From Sandaracinus amylolyticus (GTDB taxonomy: Bacteria > Myxococcota_A > Polyangia > Polyangiales > Sandaracinaceae), in contig NZ_CP070225.1 in NCBI RefSeq assembly GCF_021631985.1, positions 620,001 to 684,000 on the forward strand: DNA of 64,000 bases, read 5' to 3'. A model generated the notes under the pieces. It was not told where the DNA came from. It saw nothing but the letters and a program-made list of their open reading frames with translations, and searched no databases. Made by a program: the position numbers and the translations under genes. This document shows positions 1 through 8,756 of the stretch, in pieces. Within the stretch, counting starts at the first letter, position 1. Each line of letters opens with the position of its first letter.

Positions 1-3000
1 TCCGTCGACGTAGAGACGCAGCGCGAGCGACGCGACGAGCAGCGCCGCCGACGCCTGGATGATCACGATGATCTTCCGCAGCTCGAGCAGGAGCTCGGGC
101 ACCACCTCGCCGATGCGTCGGTGCGCGAGCTGCTCGTTGCGCCAGTACGTGTAGACGACGGGGATGAGCTCGAGCGTGAGGAACGCGCTCGTGATCAATC
201 CGCCGACCATCGGCGCGGCGATCCGCTTCATCACGTCGGCGCCCGAGCCCTCGGCCCAGAGCAGCGGCACGAGACCCACGAGCATCGTGCCGACGGTCAT
301 GAGCTTCGGGCGCACGCGCTGGATCGTGCCCTCGGCGTGCGCGTCGACGATGTCGGCGAGCGTGCGGATGCGTCCTTCGCGCAGGCGCTTCTCGTACGCC
401 TGATCGATGTAGACGATCATCACGACGCCGGTCTGCGCGGCGAGGCCGATCAACGCGATCACGCCGACCCAGACCGCCGTCGAGAGGTGATAGTCGAGCA
501 GCCACAGCGCCCACACGCTGCCGACGAGCGCGAACGGCACGCTCAGCAGCACGATCAGCACCTCGGTGAGATCGCGGAACTGCAGGTAGAGCAGGACGAT
601 CACCGCGAGCAGCGCGAGCGGGATCAGGATCTTCATGCGCGCCTCGGTCTCGAGCATCAGCTCGTACTGACCGGTCCACCGCAGGTGCCCGCCCTCGGGC
701 AGCACGACCGCGCCACGTGCGATCGCACCGTCCACCGCCGCGCGCGCGTCCTCGACGTAGCTGCCGAGATCGCGATCTTCGTCGACGTCGACGTAGACGT
801 ACCCGACGAGCATGCCGCTCTCGTCGCGCACCATCGGCGGACCGGCTTCGACGCGCACGTCCGCGACCTCGCGCAGCGCGACGTGTCGTCCTTCGCCGAC
901 GGGGACGAGCGCGTCCTCGATGGCCTCGGGGCTCGAGCGGAAGTCCTCGGCGTAGCGAACGCTCACGCCGAAGCGCGCGCGCCCTTCGATCGTCGTGGTG
1001 ATCTCGTCGCCGCCGATGGCGCGCTCGACGACCTCGTTCACGTCCTCGATGGTCAGCCCGTAGCGCGCGAGCGCGTCGCGATCGGGCACGACGTCGAGGT
1101 ACACGCCGCCCTGCTGGCGCTCGAAGAGCACGCTGCGCGTGCCGGGGACCTCGTGCACCACGCGCTCGATCGCGATCCCGGCGCGCTCGATCTCGAGCAG
1201 GTCGCGGCCGTGCACCTTGATGCCGACCGGCGTGCGGATGCCGGTCGCGAGCATGTCGATGCGGTTGCGGATCGGCTGGGTGAACGCGTTGGTCCAGCCG
1301 ACGAGACGCAGCCGCGCGTTCATCTCGTCGACGAGCTCGTCGCGCGTGATCGTGCGGAAGTCCGGCCAGATCGCGCTCAATGCGGGGCGCATCCACGAGG
1401 GCGTGCGGCCGTGGTACCAGCGTCGCTCGTAGCGCGTGCGCCACTCGCTGCGCGGCTTCAGCTGCACGACGGTCTCGGCCATCGAGAGCGGCGCGGGATC
1501 GGTCGGCGTGTCGGCGCGACCGACCTTGCCGAGCACGTTCTCGACCTCGGGGAATTCGCGGAGCAGCGCGTCCTGGATCTGCATCTGCCGTCGCGCTTCT
1601 TCGATCGAGATGCCGGGGAACGTCGTCGGCATGTAGAGCAGGTCGCCCTCGTCGAGCGGCGGCATGAACTCGCTGCCGAGGCGCGGCACGAGGGGCAGCG
1701 CGGAGAGCACGGCGAAGAGCCCGATGAGCAGCGTCGTGCGCGGGTTCTCCAGCGCGACGTGCACGAAGGGCTCGTAGAAGCGCCGCACGAGACGCGAGAC
1801 CGGATGATGCTCTTCACTCCGGATGCGACCGCGGATCAGCAGATCGCGCATCGCGGGCGCGACGGTGATCGAGAGCAGCGCGGCCGAGAGCATCACGCAG
1901 GTCTTGGTGAACGCGAGCGGGCGGAAGAGACGGCCCGCTTGGCCGGTGAGCCCGAAGACCGGGATGAACGAGACCGCGACGATCAGCAGCGAGAAGAAGA
2001 TCGCGGGCGTGACCTCGTGCGCGGCTTCGGCGAGCAGCTTCTGGCGCTGCGCGGGTGTGAGATCGGGGGGAGCGTGCTCGAGCTTCTTGTGCGCCGCCTC
2101 GACCATCACGATCTCGGCGTCGACGGTCGCGCCGATCGCGATCGCGATGCCGCCGAGCGACATGATCGTCGCGGGCATGCCGAAGAGCGCCATCGGGATG
2201 AACGCGATGAGCACGGCGAGCGGCAGCGCGATGATCGGGAGCAGCGCCGAGCGCACGTGCAGCAGGAAGAGGAGGATGACGAGCGCGACGACGATCATCT
2301 CCTCGGTCAGCGCGTGGCGCAGCGTGTCGATCGCGCGCTCGATCAGCGCCGATCGATCGTAGACCGGGCGCAGCTCGACCCCTTCGGGCAGCGAGGGCGC
2401 GAGCTCGTCGATGCGCGCCTCGACGCGGCGGATCACGTCGAGCGCGTTCTCGCCCTGGCGCATCACGACGATGCCCGAGACGACCTCGCCCTCGCCGTTC
2501 CAGTCGGCCGCGCCGCGACGCAGATCGCCGCCGATCCGCACGCTCCCGAGGTCGCCGACGGTGAGCGCGGCGCCGCTCTCCGAGCGACGCACCACGACGC
2601 GCTCGATGTCCTCGCTGCCGCGCAGGTAGCCGCGCCCTCGCACGACGTACTCGCGCTCCGACATCTCGAGCAGGCGCCCGCCGACGTCCTGGTTGCTGCG
2701 GCGGATTGCGTCGGCGACGTCGGCGAGCGCGATGCCGTGCGCACGGAGCCGCGCGGGGTCGAGCGTCACTTGGTACTGTGGCAAGAAACCGCCGACGGTC
2801 GCGATCTCTGCCACGCCGGGAACGCTCGCGAGCGCGTAGCGGATCGAGAAGTCCTGCAGCGTGCGCAGCTCGCCGAGATCGTGGGTGCCCGAGGTGTCGA
2901 CCAGCGCGTACTGGTAGATCCATCCGATGCCGCTCGCGTCGGGACCGAGGCGCGGCGCGACCCCCGCGGGCAGTCGCGCGCTCGCGCTCTGGAGCTGCTC

Positions 3001-3333
3001 GAGCACGCGCGAACGAGCCCAGTAGGGATCGGTGCCCTCCTCGAAGACGACGTAGACGAACGACATCCCGAACATGCTCTGGCCGCGCACCTCGACGACG
3101 CGCGGCGCGCCGAGCAGCGCGGTGACGATCGGGTAGGTGATCTGGTCCTCGATCAGCGTGGGCGAGCGTCCTTCCCACTCGCTGAAGACGATCACCTGGG
3201 GATCGGAGAGATCGGGGATCGCGTCGAGCGGGACGCGCTGCATCGCGACCCACCCCGCGATGCCGAGCGCGAGGCCCGCGAGCAGCACGAGCCCGCGGTG
3301 GTGCGCGCAGGCGTCGATGATGCGCGCGATCAT
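1..3333 (-). CDS. cusA: CusA-like heavy-metal RND efflux pump, inner-membrane subunit (C-terminus cut by window edge)
   Basis: Proton-driven RND transporter that would pass Cu(I)/Ag(I) from the periplasm and membrane into the CusB/CusC channel. Reading from ATG at 3333 gives 1111 codons with no stop before the edge. The start overlaps the cusB stop (ATGA, 3330-3333). Visible hallmarks: N-terminal transmembrane helix then RVPLDAIPDLSDPQVIV; the TM4 stretch GGIAIAIGATVDAEIVMVE with its conserved Asp (proton relay in this family); and the signature SEFMPPLDEGDLLYMP, typical of the Cu/Ag (HME) branch. The usual family C-terminus (PVVYTYWR) falls near residue 1058. Beyond it are at least 50 more residues with an extra hydrophobic stretch, so this copy may have a thirteenth helix. 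Family assignment is firm; the metal (Cu/Ag rather than Co/Zn/Cd) is inferred from the signature and the CusB partner. Confidence 0.95.
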   Translation of the reverse strand, partial: MIARIIDACAHHRGLVLLAGLALGIAGWVAMQRVPLDAIPDLSDPQVIVFSEWEGRSPTLIEDQITYPIVTALLGAPRVVEVRGQSMFGMSFVYVVFEEGTDPYWARSRVLEQLQSASARLPAGVAPRLGPDASGIGWIYQYALVDTSGTHDLGELRTLQDFSIRYALASVPGVAEIATVGGFLPQYQVTLDPARLRAHGIALADVADAIRRSNQDVGGRLLEMSEREYVVRGRGYLRGSEDIERVVVRRSESGAALTVGDLGSVRIGGDLRRGAADWNGEGEVVSGIVVMRQGENALDVIRRVEARIDELAPSLPEGVELRPVYDRSALIERAIDTLRHALTEEMIVVALVILLFLLHVRSALLPIIALPLAVLIAFIPMALFGMPATIMSLGGIAIAIGATVDAEIVMVEAAHKKLEHAPPDLTPAQRQKLLAEAAHEVTPAIFFSLLIVAVSFIPVFGLTGQAGRLFRPLAFTKTCVMLSAALLSITVAPAMRDLLIRGRIRSEEHHPVSRLVRRFYEPFVHVALENPRTTLLIGLFAVLSALPLVPRLGSEFMPPLDEGDLLYMPTTFPGISIEEARRQMQIQDALLREFPEVENVLGKVGRADTPTDPAPLSMAETVVQLKPRSEWRTRYERRWYHGRTPSWMRPALSAIWPDFRTITRDELVDEMNARLRLVGWTNAFTQPIRNRIDMLATGIRTPVGIKVHGRDLLEIERAGIAIERVVHEVPGTRSVLFERQQGGVYLDVVPDRDALARYGLTIEDVNEVVERAIGGDEITTTIEGRARFGVSVRYAEDFRSSPEAIEDALVPVGEGRHVALREVADVRVEAGPPMVRDESGMLVGYVYVDVDEDRDLGSYVEDARAAVDGAIARGAVVLPEGGHLRWTGQYELMLETEARMKILIPLALLAVIVLLYLQFRDLTEVLIVLLSVPFALVGSVWALWLLDYHLSTAVWVGVIALIGLAAQTGVVMIVYIDQAYEKRLREGRIRTLADIVDAHAEGTIQRVRPKLMTVGTMLVGLVPLLWAEGSGADVMKRIAAPMVGGLITSAFLTLELIPVVYTYWRNEQLAHRRIGEVVPELLLELRKIIVIIQASAALLVASLALRLYVDG

Positions 3334-4604
3334 TCCGACGCCTCGCTCGGTGCGAGCGCCGCGTGCAGGCGGCTCTCGGAGTCGAGCACGAACGCGCCGC
3401 GCGTGACGACGCGCTCGCCCGGCTCGAGCCCCGACGTGATGACGCGGTGCTCGCCGATGAGCGCGCCGAGCTCGACCGGGCGCGGCTCGAAGAGCCCACC
3501 GTCGCGCGCGACGAACACGTAGCGGGACTCGCCGGTGTCGATCACCGCGTCGCGAGACACGACGAGCTGCTCGCGCGTGGTGCCCTCGATGCGCACCTCG
3601 CCGATCGCGCCGGGGAGCAGCGCGACGCCGGGGTTGCGCGCCAGGAAGCGGACGCGCGCGGTGCGGGTGTCGGTCTCGACGCGCGGCTCGATCAGCTCGA
3701 GCGAGAGCGCGACCGGCTCGCCCCCATCACGCGAGACGAAGTGTGCTTCGCCTTCGAGGAGGTCGAGCTCGCTCGCGCTCGCCGACGCGACGACGCGCAC
3801 CTGCGAGAGATCGGAGATCTCGAAGAGAGCCGTCTCGGGGGTCGCGTACCCGCCGCGCGTCGCGGTGATCGCGGTGACGTGACCGGCGATCGGCGCGCGC
3901 AGCGGGATCGTCCTCGTGCTCCCGGAGATCAGCGTGTCGATGTCCGACTCGGCGACCCCGAGCAATGCCAAGCGCTCGCGCAGCGCGGCATCGACCGGCG
4001 GCGTCTCTGCGTGCTCGGCGCCCGGGATCGCGGGCCAGCGCCGCGCGACGCGCAGCTCTTCGGCCGTGCGCAGGATCTCGGGCGCGTAGACGTGCGCGAG
4101 CACCTGTCCGGCGCGCACCCGCACGCCGGGCTCGCGCACCACGAGCCGCTCGACGAACGCATCGGTGCGGACGCGCACCTCGGCGCGCGCGCCCTCGCGC
4201 GCTTCGATCACCGCGGCCCATCGCGCCGACTGCTCGAGCGGCACCCGGCGCACGACCTCGGTCGCGATCCCCGCGCGCTGCACGCGCTCGGTCGTGAGCA
4301 TCACCGCGACGGGCTCGACGCTCGGCGGCGGCGCTTCTTCGTGATCCGCGTGCTCGTGCGTGCCGGTGTCGTCGGGGATCGGCTCGAGCCGCATGTAACA
4401 GATGGGGCAGGTGCCCGGGGTCGCCGAGCGGATCTGCGGGTGCATCGGGCAGTAGAAGCGCGCCTCGCCCTCGCTCACCGGCTCGTCGCGCAGCACGTAC
4501 GTCCACCACGTGCCCGCGGCGAGCGCGGCGATCGCGACGAGCAGGACCCACCGCACGATCGCCATCGCGCGCAGGCCCGGGATCTCACGGGTCGTGTCGC
4601 TCAT
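3330..4604 (-). CDS. cusB: CusB-like periplasmic adaptor with N-terminal heavy-metal-binding domain
   Basis: Membrane-fusion protein linking the RND pump to the outer-membrane channel; 424 aa. An N-terminal anchor (about residues 14-32) is followed by a small metal-binding module FYCPMHPQI...PGTCPICYM, the YCPMHP/CPxC pattern of the heavy-metal-binding domain found on many copper adaptors. After a short His/Asp-rich stretch come the usual hairpin, lipoyl (RTIPLRAPIAGHVTAI) and beta-barrel segments. ATG at 4604 overlaps the stop of the upstream channel gene (ATGA, 4601-4604), so the three pump genes look translationally coupled. An upstream in-frame extension exists but would lie inside the channel gene. 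The second metal motif reads CPICYM where CPxCGM is usual. Confidence 0.93.
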   Translation of the reverse strand: MSDTTREIPGLRAMAIVRWVLLVAIAALAAGTWWTYVLRDEPVSEGEARFYCPMHPQIRSATPGTCPICYMRLEPIPDDTGTHEHADHEEAPPPSVEPVAVMLTTERVQRAGIATEVVRRVPLEQSARWAAVIEAREGARAEVRVRTDAFVERLVVREPGVRVRAGQVLAHVYAPEILRTAEELRVARRWPAIPGAEHAETPPVDAALRERLALLGVAESDIDTLISGSTRTIPLRAPIAGHVTAITATRGGYATPETALFEISDLSQVRVVASASASELDLLEGEAHFVSRDGGEPVALSLELIEPRVETDTRTARVRFLARNPGVALLPGAIGEVRIEGTTREQLVVSRDAVIDTGESRYVFVARDGGLFEPRPVELGALIGEHRVITSGLEPGERVVTRGAFVLDSESRLHAALAPSEASE

Positions 4605-5923
4605 CGCGCGACCTCCGCCTCGATCGGTCCGCCGACCGCGCTCTCGAGATCGATCCACGCGTGCGCGGCCGCGGCGCGCAGCCGGGCGTCCTCCACCTCG
4701 AGCTCGCGCAGCGCGCGCACCGCGTCGATCCACGCGAGGAGATCGCCGGGCCCGCTCGCGTACGTCGCCGCGATCGCGCCGAGCGCTCGCTCGACCGCCG
4801 GTCGCTCTTCACCCTCGATCGCCGCGAGCGCGCGCCGTGCGGTCTCGAGCGACGCGATCGCGGCAGCGATCTCGCCGCGCAGCGCACGCTCGGTCGCCGC
4901 GACCACCTCGAGCGCGGCCTCCGCGCGCGCCCGCGCGGCCTCGTGCGCCGCGCCCTCGCCGCTCCACAGCCAGGGCAGCGTCATCGAGAACGACGCGCCG
5001 AGCCCCGCACGCGCCTGCGGCATCTGCATGTAGGTCGCCGAGACGCGGAACATCGGGACGTTCGCCTCGGCCGACGCTGCATCGGCGCGCGCCGCCGCGG
5101 CCCGCGCGCTCGCTCGCGCGCTCTCGATCACGCCTCGGGCACGCATCGCGCGCTCGAAGAGCGCGTCGCGATCGGGCGTGCTCTCGCTCGCGCGCAGCGT
5201 GGGCTCGCCTTCGATCGTGATCGCGCTCTCTCCGATCCACGCGGCGAGCCGCGCCTCGGCGCGCGCACGCGAGGTCTCGGTCTCGGCGCGCATCCGCCGC
5301 ACCCGCGCGCGCTCCGCCTCGACGCGCGCGAGCTCCGCGAGCGGATCGTCGCTCGTCGACATCCTCGCGCGCAGCGCCTCGATCATGCGCGCGAGCACCT
5401 CCTCGGCCGCTGCGAGACGCGCGTCGATCACGCGCGCCTCCGCCCAGTCGGTGCACGCGTGTGCGGCCTCGGCGCGGAGCTCGCGACGTCGCTCCGACCA
5501 CTCGCCGAGCGCCTCGCGCGCTTCTTCCGCGGCGGCGCGCGCGCGACCGTCGAGCGCGCCTGCGGGCGGCAGCGCCTGCGAGAGCCCGGCCATGTACATG
5601 CCCTCGCGATCGGCGCGCTCGGGATCGCCGATCGGGAAGTCCCACACCTCCAGCATCAGCTCGGGCGCCGGCAACGCGCCCTCGGCGCGCGCCTCCGCGA
5701 TCGACGCCCGCGTGCGCGCCCGCAGCGCCGCGAGCGAGGGATGCGACGCGACCACGCGCGCCACGATCTCCTCGCAGGAGCCCGCGCTCGCGGTCTCCGC
5801 AGTCTCCTCTTCGTGCGCCTGGGTCGCGAGCTCTCGCTCGACCTCGTCGAGCGCGCGCCACGTCGTCTGCGAGACACAACCCGCGGCCATCACGGCCGCG
5901 CCACAACACCACCAAGCCTTCAA
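4601..5923 (-). CDS. cusC: CusC/TolC-family outer-membrane efflux lipoprotein
   Basis: Outer-membrane channel of the efflux system; 440 aa from a TTG start at 5923. TTG is preferred to the in-frame ATG 39 bases upstream because GGAGGAAG lies four bases before it, and because it gives a compact lipoprotein signal ending in MAAGC. The mature part is almost all long Ala/Arg/Glu-rich helices with two repeats, as in TolC-family channels (first half near VASHPSLAALRART, FPIGDPERADREGM, LSQALPPAG; second half near GLGASFSMTLPWLWSGEG). Next upstream, 72 bases away, is a small cysteine-rich gene; the downstream adaptor overlaps by four bases. Family call is firm; the name rests on operon context. Confidence 0.9.
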   Translation of the reverse strand: MKAWWCCGAAVMAAGCVSQTTWRALDEVERELATQAHEEETAETASAGSCEEIVARVVASHPSLAALRARTRASIAEARAEGALPAPELMLEVWDFPIGDPERADREGMYMAGLSQALPPAGALDGRARAAAEEAREALGEWSERRRELRAEAAHACTDWAEARVIDARLAAAEEVLARMIEALRARMSTSDDPLAELARVEAERARVRRMRAETETSRARAEARLAAWIGESAITIEGEPTLRASESTPDRDALFERAMRARGVIESARASARAAAARADAASAEANVPMFRVSATYMQMPQARAGLGASFSMTLPWLWSGEGAAHEAARARAEAALEVVAATERALRGEIAAAIASLETARRALAAIEGEERPAVERALGAIAATYASGPGDLLAWIDAVRALRELEVEDARLRAAAAHAWIDLESAVGGPIEAEVAR

Positions 5924-5927
5924 CGCA

Positions 5928-5935
5928 CTTCCTCC
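5928..5935 (-). promoter_or_regulatory. Shine-Dalgarno site deciding the TTG start of the efflux channel gene
   Basis: On the minus strand GGAGGAAG precedes TTG (5923) by four bases. It is the best ribosome-binding match near this gene and sits inside the reading frame that would start at the upstream ATG. This favours the TTG start. Confidence 0.7.
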
Positions 5936-5995
5936 GCGACGGAGCCATCCCGCGGCGCGCACGAGCGCACCGGACCGAGAAACCCGCGCGGTGGA

Positions 5996-6364
5996 TCAGA
6001 GGAGGAAGACGGAGATCGAGGCGTGCCGTCGTATCGAGGGCCCGGCGCGCGCCTCCACGTCGAGCTCGCGCGCCGCGCTCTCCTCGACGCGCTCGCCGCC
6101 GAGCCACGCCCAGAGCGGGAGCACGCCGATCAGCGGTGCCGCGATCATCCGGGGCGTCGCGTCATGCGCGTCGACGCGGGGCACGCTCGGCATGCTCCGC
6201 TCGTCGCAGCAATCCCGCGAGACCGAGTCGTGGGTGCGCGGCGCCGAGGGGCAGCAGCAGTGCAGCTGCGCCTGGCTCATCGGCGCGCACCACACGAAGC
6301 TCCATCCCGCGGTGCCCGCCGCGGTCGCGAGCACCATCGCGAGCACGCCCGCGATCGCGCGCAT
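5996..6364 (-). CDS. Small cysteine-rich exported protein heading the copper efflux operon
   Basis: About 122 aa, unrecognised. A hydrophobic N-terminal signal or anchor (AIAGVLAMVLATAAGTAGW) is followed by a cysteine cluster: WCAPMSQAQLHCCCPSAP and, 12 residues on, DCCDE, giving six cysteines in about 35 residues. A second hydrophobic patch (MIAAPLIGVLPLWAWLGG) lies in the C-terminal half. It precedes cusC by 72 bases on the same strand, so I infer a periplasmic or membrane metal-handling role, but no family is recognised. ATG at 6364 or GTG at 6370 are both possible; neither has a clear ribosome-binding site. It lies 80 bases after egtD, so read-through from the egt genes is possible. Confidence 0.65.
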   Translation of the reverse strand: MRAIAGVLAMVLATAAGTAGWSFVWCAPMSQAQLHCCCPSAPRTHDSVSRDCCDERSMPSVPRVDAHDATPRMIAAPLIGVLPLWAWLGGERVEESAARELDVEARAGPSIRRHASISVFLL

Positions 6365-6444
6365 GCTCACGCGGCGGACGGGCGAACGGCGACGGAGCCA
6401 GCGAGGGCGCACGGACACGACAGTTGCCCGCCAGCTCTCGACCG

Positions 6445-7404
6445 TCAAGCGTCGAGCCAGTGCAGGCTCACGCGCACCTCGGAGTCGGTCCACACCGGTC
6501 CCGCGCCGAGCCCCGCGGCGCGCGCCATCGCCCGGAAGTCCTCGATGCCGTGCTTGTAGCAGTGCTCGGTCACGATCACCTCGTCCTCCGCGAACGCGAA
6601 GCGCCGCCCCGCGACCCGCACGCTCTGGGCGCGCGTGCTCACGAGCTGCATCTCGACGCGCCGTCGCGCCGCATCCCACGGCGCACGATGCGCGAACGCG
6701 TCCACGTCGAAGTCCCCGTCGAGCTCGCGGTTGATGCGCACCAGCAGGTTCCGGTTGAACGCTGCGGTCACGCCCTGCGCGTCGTCGTACGCGGCCTCGA
6801 TCACCGCCGCGTCCTTCGGCAGATCCACGCCCACGATCACGACGCCGCCGCGCCCCGCGATCTGCCGCGCGCGATCGAGGAACACGATCGCCTCGTCGGG
6901 CTCGAAGTTCCCGATGCTCGATCCCGGGAAGAACACGGCACGTCGCGTCGCGACCCGCGGCATCGCGAACGGCGTCATCGGCCGCGCGTAGTCCGCCACG
7001 CGCGGCTCGACGCGCAGCGAGGGATACGACGCGCTCAGCCTCCGCGCGCTCTCCGCGAGGTACTTCGCCGAGATGTCGATCGGCACGTAGCGCGCGGGCG
7101 CGATCAGCGCGTCGAGCAGGATGCGCGTCTTCGCGCTGCTCCCGCTGCCGAGCTCCACGAGATCGACCGCACGCCCGAGGCGCGTCGCGATCTCTCGCGC
7201 GTGCTCCTGCAGCAGCGAGGTCTCGGCGCGCGTCGGGTAGTACTCGGCGAGCGTCGTGATGCGATCGAAGAGCCGCGAGCCGCGCTCGTCGTAGAAGTAC
7301 TTGCAGGGCAGTGACCGTGGCCACGTCGCGAGCCCTCGCAGCACGTCCTGCTCGAAGCGCGAGCGCTCGTGATCGAACGACGAGATCGACTCGGATCCGC
7401 GCAC
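6445..7404 (-). CDS. egtD: L-histidine N-alpha-methyltransferase (ergothioneine biosynthesis, EgtD)
   Basis: Trimethylates the amino group of histidine with SAM to give hercynine, the first dedicated step of ergothioneine synthesis. The 319 aa length matches the family (about 320). Characteristic pieces: N-terminal LPCKYFYDERGSRLFDRI, a SAM-binding loop VELGSGSSAKTRILLDAL, FFPGSSIGNFEPDEA, and the EgtD-type C-terminus with VEMQLVS and FAEDEVIVTEHCYKH. GTG at 7404 is chosen because AGGAGGAGG sits four bases upstream; that site overlaps the egtB stop, so the two genes are coupled. No egtA, egtC or egtE is in the window. Confidence 0.95.
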   Translation of the reverse strand: MRGSESISSFDHERSRFEQDVLRGLATWPRSLPCKYFYDERGSRLFDRITTLAEYYPTRAETSLLQEHAREIATRLGRAVDLVELGSGSSAKTRILLDALIAPARYVPIDISAKYLAESARRLSASYPSLRVEPRVADYARPMTPFAMPRVATRRAVFFPGSSIGNFEPDEAIVFLDRARQIAGRGGVVIVGVDLPKDAAVIEAAYDDAQGVTAAFNRNLLVRINRELDGDFDVDAFAHRAPWDAARRRVEMQLVSTRAQSVRVAGRRFAFAEDEVIVTEHCYKHGIEDFRAMARAAGLGAGPVWTDSEVRVSLHWLDA

Positions 7405-7408
7405 GTGA

Positions 7409-7417
7409 CCTCCTCCT
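7409..7417 (-). promoter_or_regulatory. Strong Shine-Dalgarno for egtD overlapping the egtB stop codon
   Basis: AGGAGGAGG on the minus strand lies four bases before GTG (7404) and overlaps the egtB TAG (7416-7418). This suggests translational coupling and supports the GTG start. Confidence 0.75.
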
Positions 7418-8678
7418 AGACGTCCGTCCATCGCGCGAGGCGCAGACCCGTCATCTGCCACCGCGCCGAGGGCGGGAAGAAGTTGCGGTAGGTCGCCCGC
7501 AGGTGCGCGCGCGGCGACAGACACGATCCGCCGCGCAGCACGAGCTGGCTGCACATGAACTTGCCGTTGTACTCGGCGAACGCGCCGCCGAACGGCGCGT
7601 AGCGCGGGTAGGGCGCGTACGCGCTCGAGGTCCACTCCCACACGTCACCGAACGTCTGCGTCAGCCCGCGCTCGCGCGCGGCGCGCGGATGGAAGCGACC
7701 CGACTCGACGAAGTTGCCGTCGATCGCGCACGAGGACGCGACGGCCTCCCACTCCGCTTCGCTCGGCAGGCGCGCCCCCGCCCAGCGCGCGTAGGCGTCG
7801 GCTTCGTAGAAGCTGAGGTGCGAGACCGGTGCGTCGCGATCGAGCAGCTCGCGCCCGCGGAGCGTCCGCTCGTGCCACGCGCCGTGCTCGTCGCGCTCCC
7901 AGTACATCGGCGCCGACCAATCGTTCGCGCGGGCGTGGGCCCATCCATCCGAGAGCCAGAGCGCGGGCGTCTGGTAGCCACCGTCCTCGACGAACGCGAG
8001 GTACTCGCCCGACGTCACGCAGCGCGACGCGAGCTCGAACGCGTCGAGCCACACGCGATGGCGCGGCCCTTCGTTGTCGAACGCGAAGCCGTCCTCGCGA
8101 CGCGCCCCGATCTCGACGAGCCCACCGGGCTGGGCGATCCACTCGAGAGACGCCGGCGCGCAGTGTTCCTCGCGCTCCGCGCGCGCGTACGCGACGCGCA
8201 TCGGCGACGCCGCGAGCAGCGGCTTCACGTCGGTCAGGATCAGCTCCTGGTGCTGCTCCTCGTGGTGCGTGCCGAGCTCGATCGCGAACACGGCACGCGC
8301 GAACGTCGCGTCGTCGGCGCGCGCGAAGAACCGCCGCATCGCGTCGTCGACGCGCCGCCGGTACTCGTGCGCCTCGGGCAGCGTCGGCCGGACGATCAGC
8401 CCGCGCTCGGCGCGCGGCTGTCGCGCACCGACCGCCTCGTAGTACGAGTTGAAGAGGTAGTCGTAGCGCGCGTCGACCGGCTCGTGCCCCGACGCGAACG
8501 CGCGCAGCACGAAGCGCTCGAAGAACCACGTCGTGTGCGCGAGGTGCCACTTCGTCGGGCTCGCGTCCGCGAACGCCTGCGCGAGCTGCTCGTCCACGCC
8601 GAGCGGGCCCACGAGCGCCTCGGTGCGCGCGCGGACCGCGTCGTAGCGCGCACGGAGCGCATCGCGATCGACCGCCAT
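7416..8678 (-). CDS. egtB: Ergothioneine sulfoxide synthase EgtB (non-haem iron)
   Basis: Joins hercynine to a thiol (gamma-glutamylcysteine or cysteine, depending on EgtB type) with O2 to form the sulfoxide intermediate. 420 aa from ATG at 8678. The N-terminal DinB-like half supplies the iron ligands: WHLAHTTWFFE (about residues 44-54) and HHEEQHQE. The C-terminal formylglycine-generating-enzyme-like half shows VSHLSFYEADAYARWAG, RLPSEAEWE, FGDVWEWTSSAY and LRGGSC. Alternative starts at 8690 (ATG) and 8696 (GTG) add only four to six residues. Eleven bases separate it from egtD. Without egtA or egtC nearby I cannot tell which thiol is used, and the C-S lyase (EgtE) must be encoded elsewhere. 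Confidence 0.94.
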   Translation of the reverse strand: MAVDRDALRARYDAVRARTEALVGPLGVDEQLAQAFADASPTKWHLAHTTWFFERFVLRAFASGHEPVDARYDYLFNSYYEAVGARQPRAERGLIVRPTLPEAHEYRRRVDDAMRRFFARADDATFARAVFAIELGTHHEEQHQELILTDVKPLLAASPMRVAYARAEREEHCAPASLEWIAQPGGLVEIGARREDGFAFDNEGPRHRVWLDAFELASRCVTSGEYLAFVEDGGYQTPALWLSDGWAHARANDWSAPMYWERDEHGAWHERTLRGRELLDRDAPVSHLSFYEADAYARWAGARLPSEAEWEAVASSCAIDGNFVESGRFHPRAARERGLTQTFGDVWEWTSSAYAPYPRYAPFGGAFAEYNGKFMCSQLVLRGGSCLSPRAHLRATYRNFFPPSARWQMTGLRLARWTDV

Positions 8679-8756
8679 GCACGAGGACATACGCACACGG
8701 CGCGCCGCCGTGAACGGCGCTCCGGGGGCGTGGCCGACCGCGCCGGCGCGCGTGCG

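Noticed and set aside
121-3522. 1133-codon open frame on the plus strand opposite cusA
   Set aside because: It is Arg/Asp/His-rich without domains, and the minus strand encodes a full CusA with all family motifs. Long antisense frames are expected in such GC-rich DNA.
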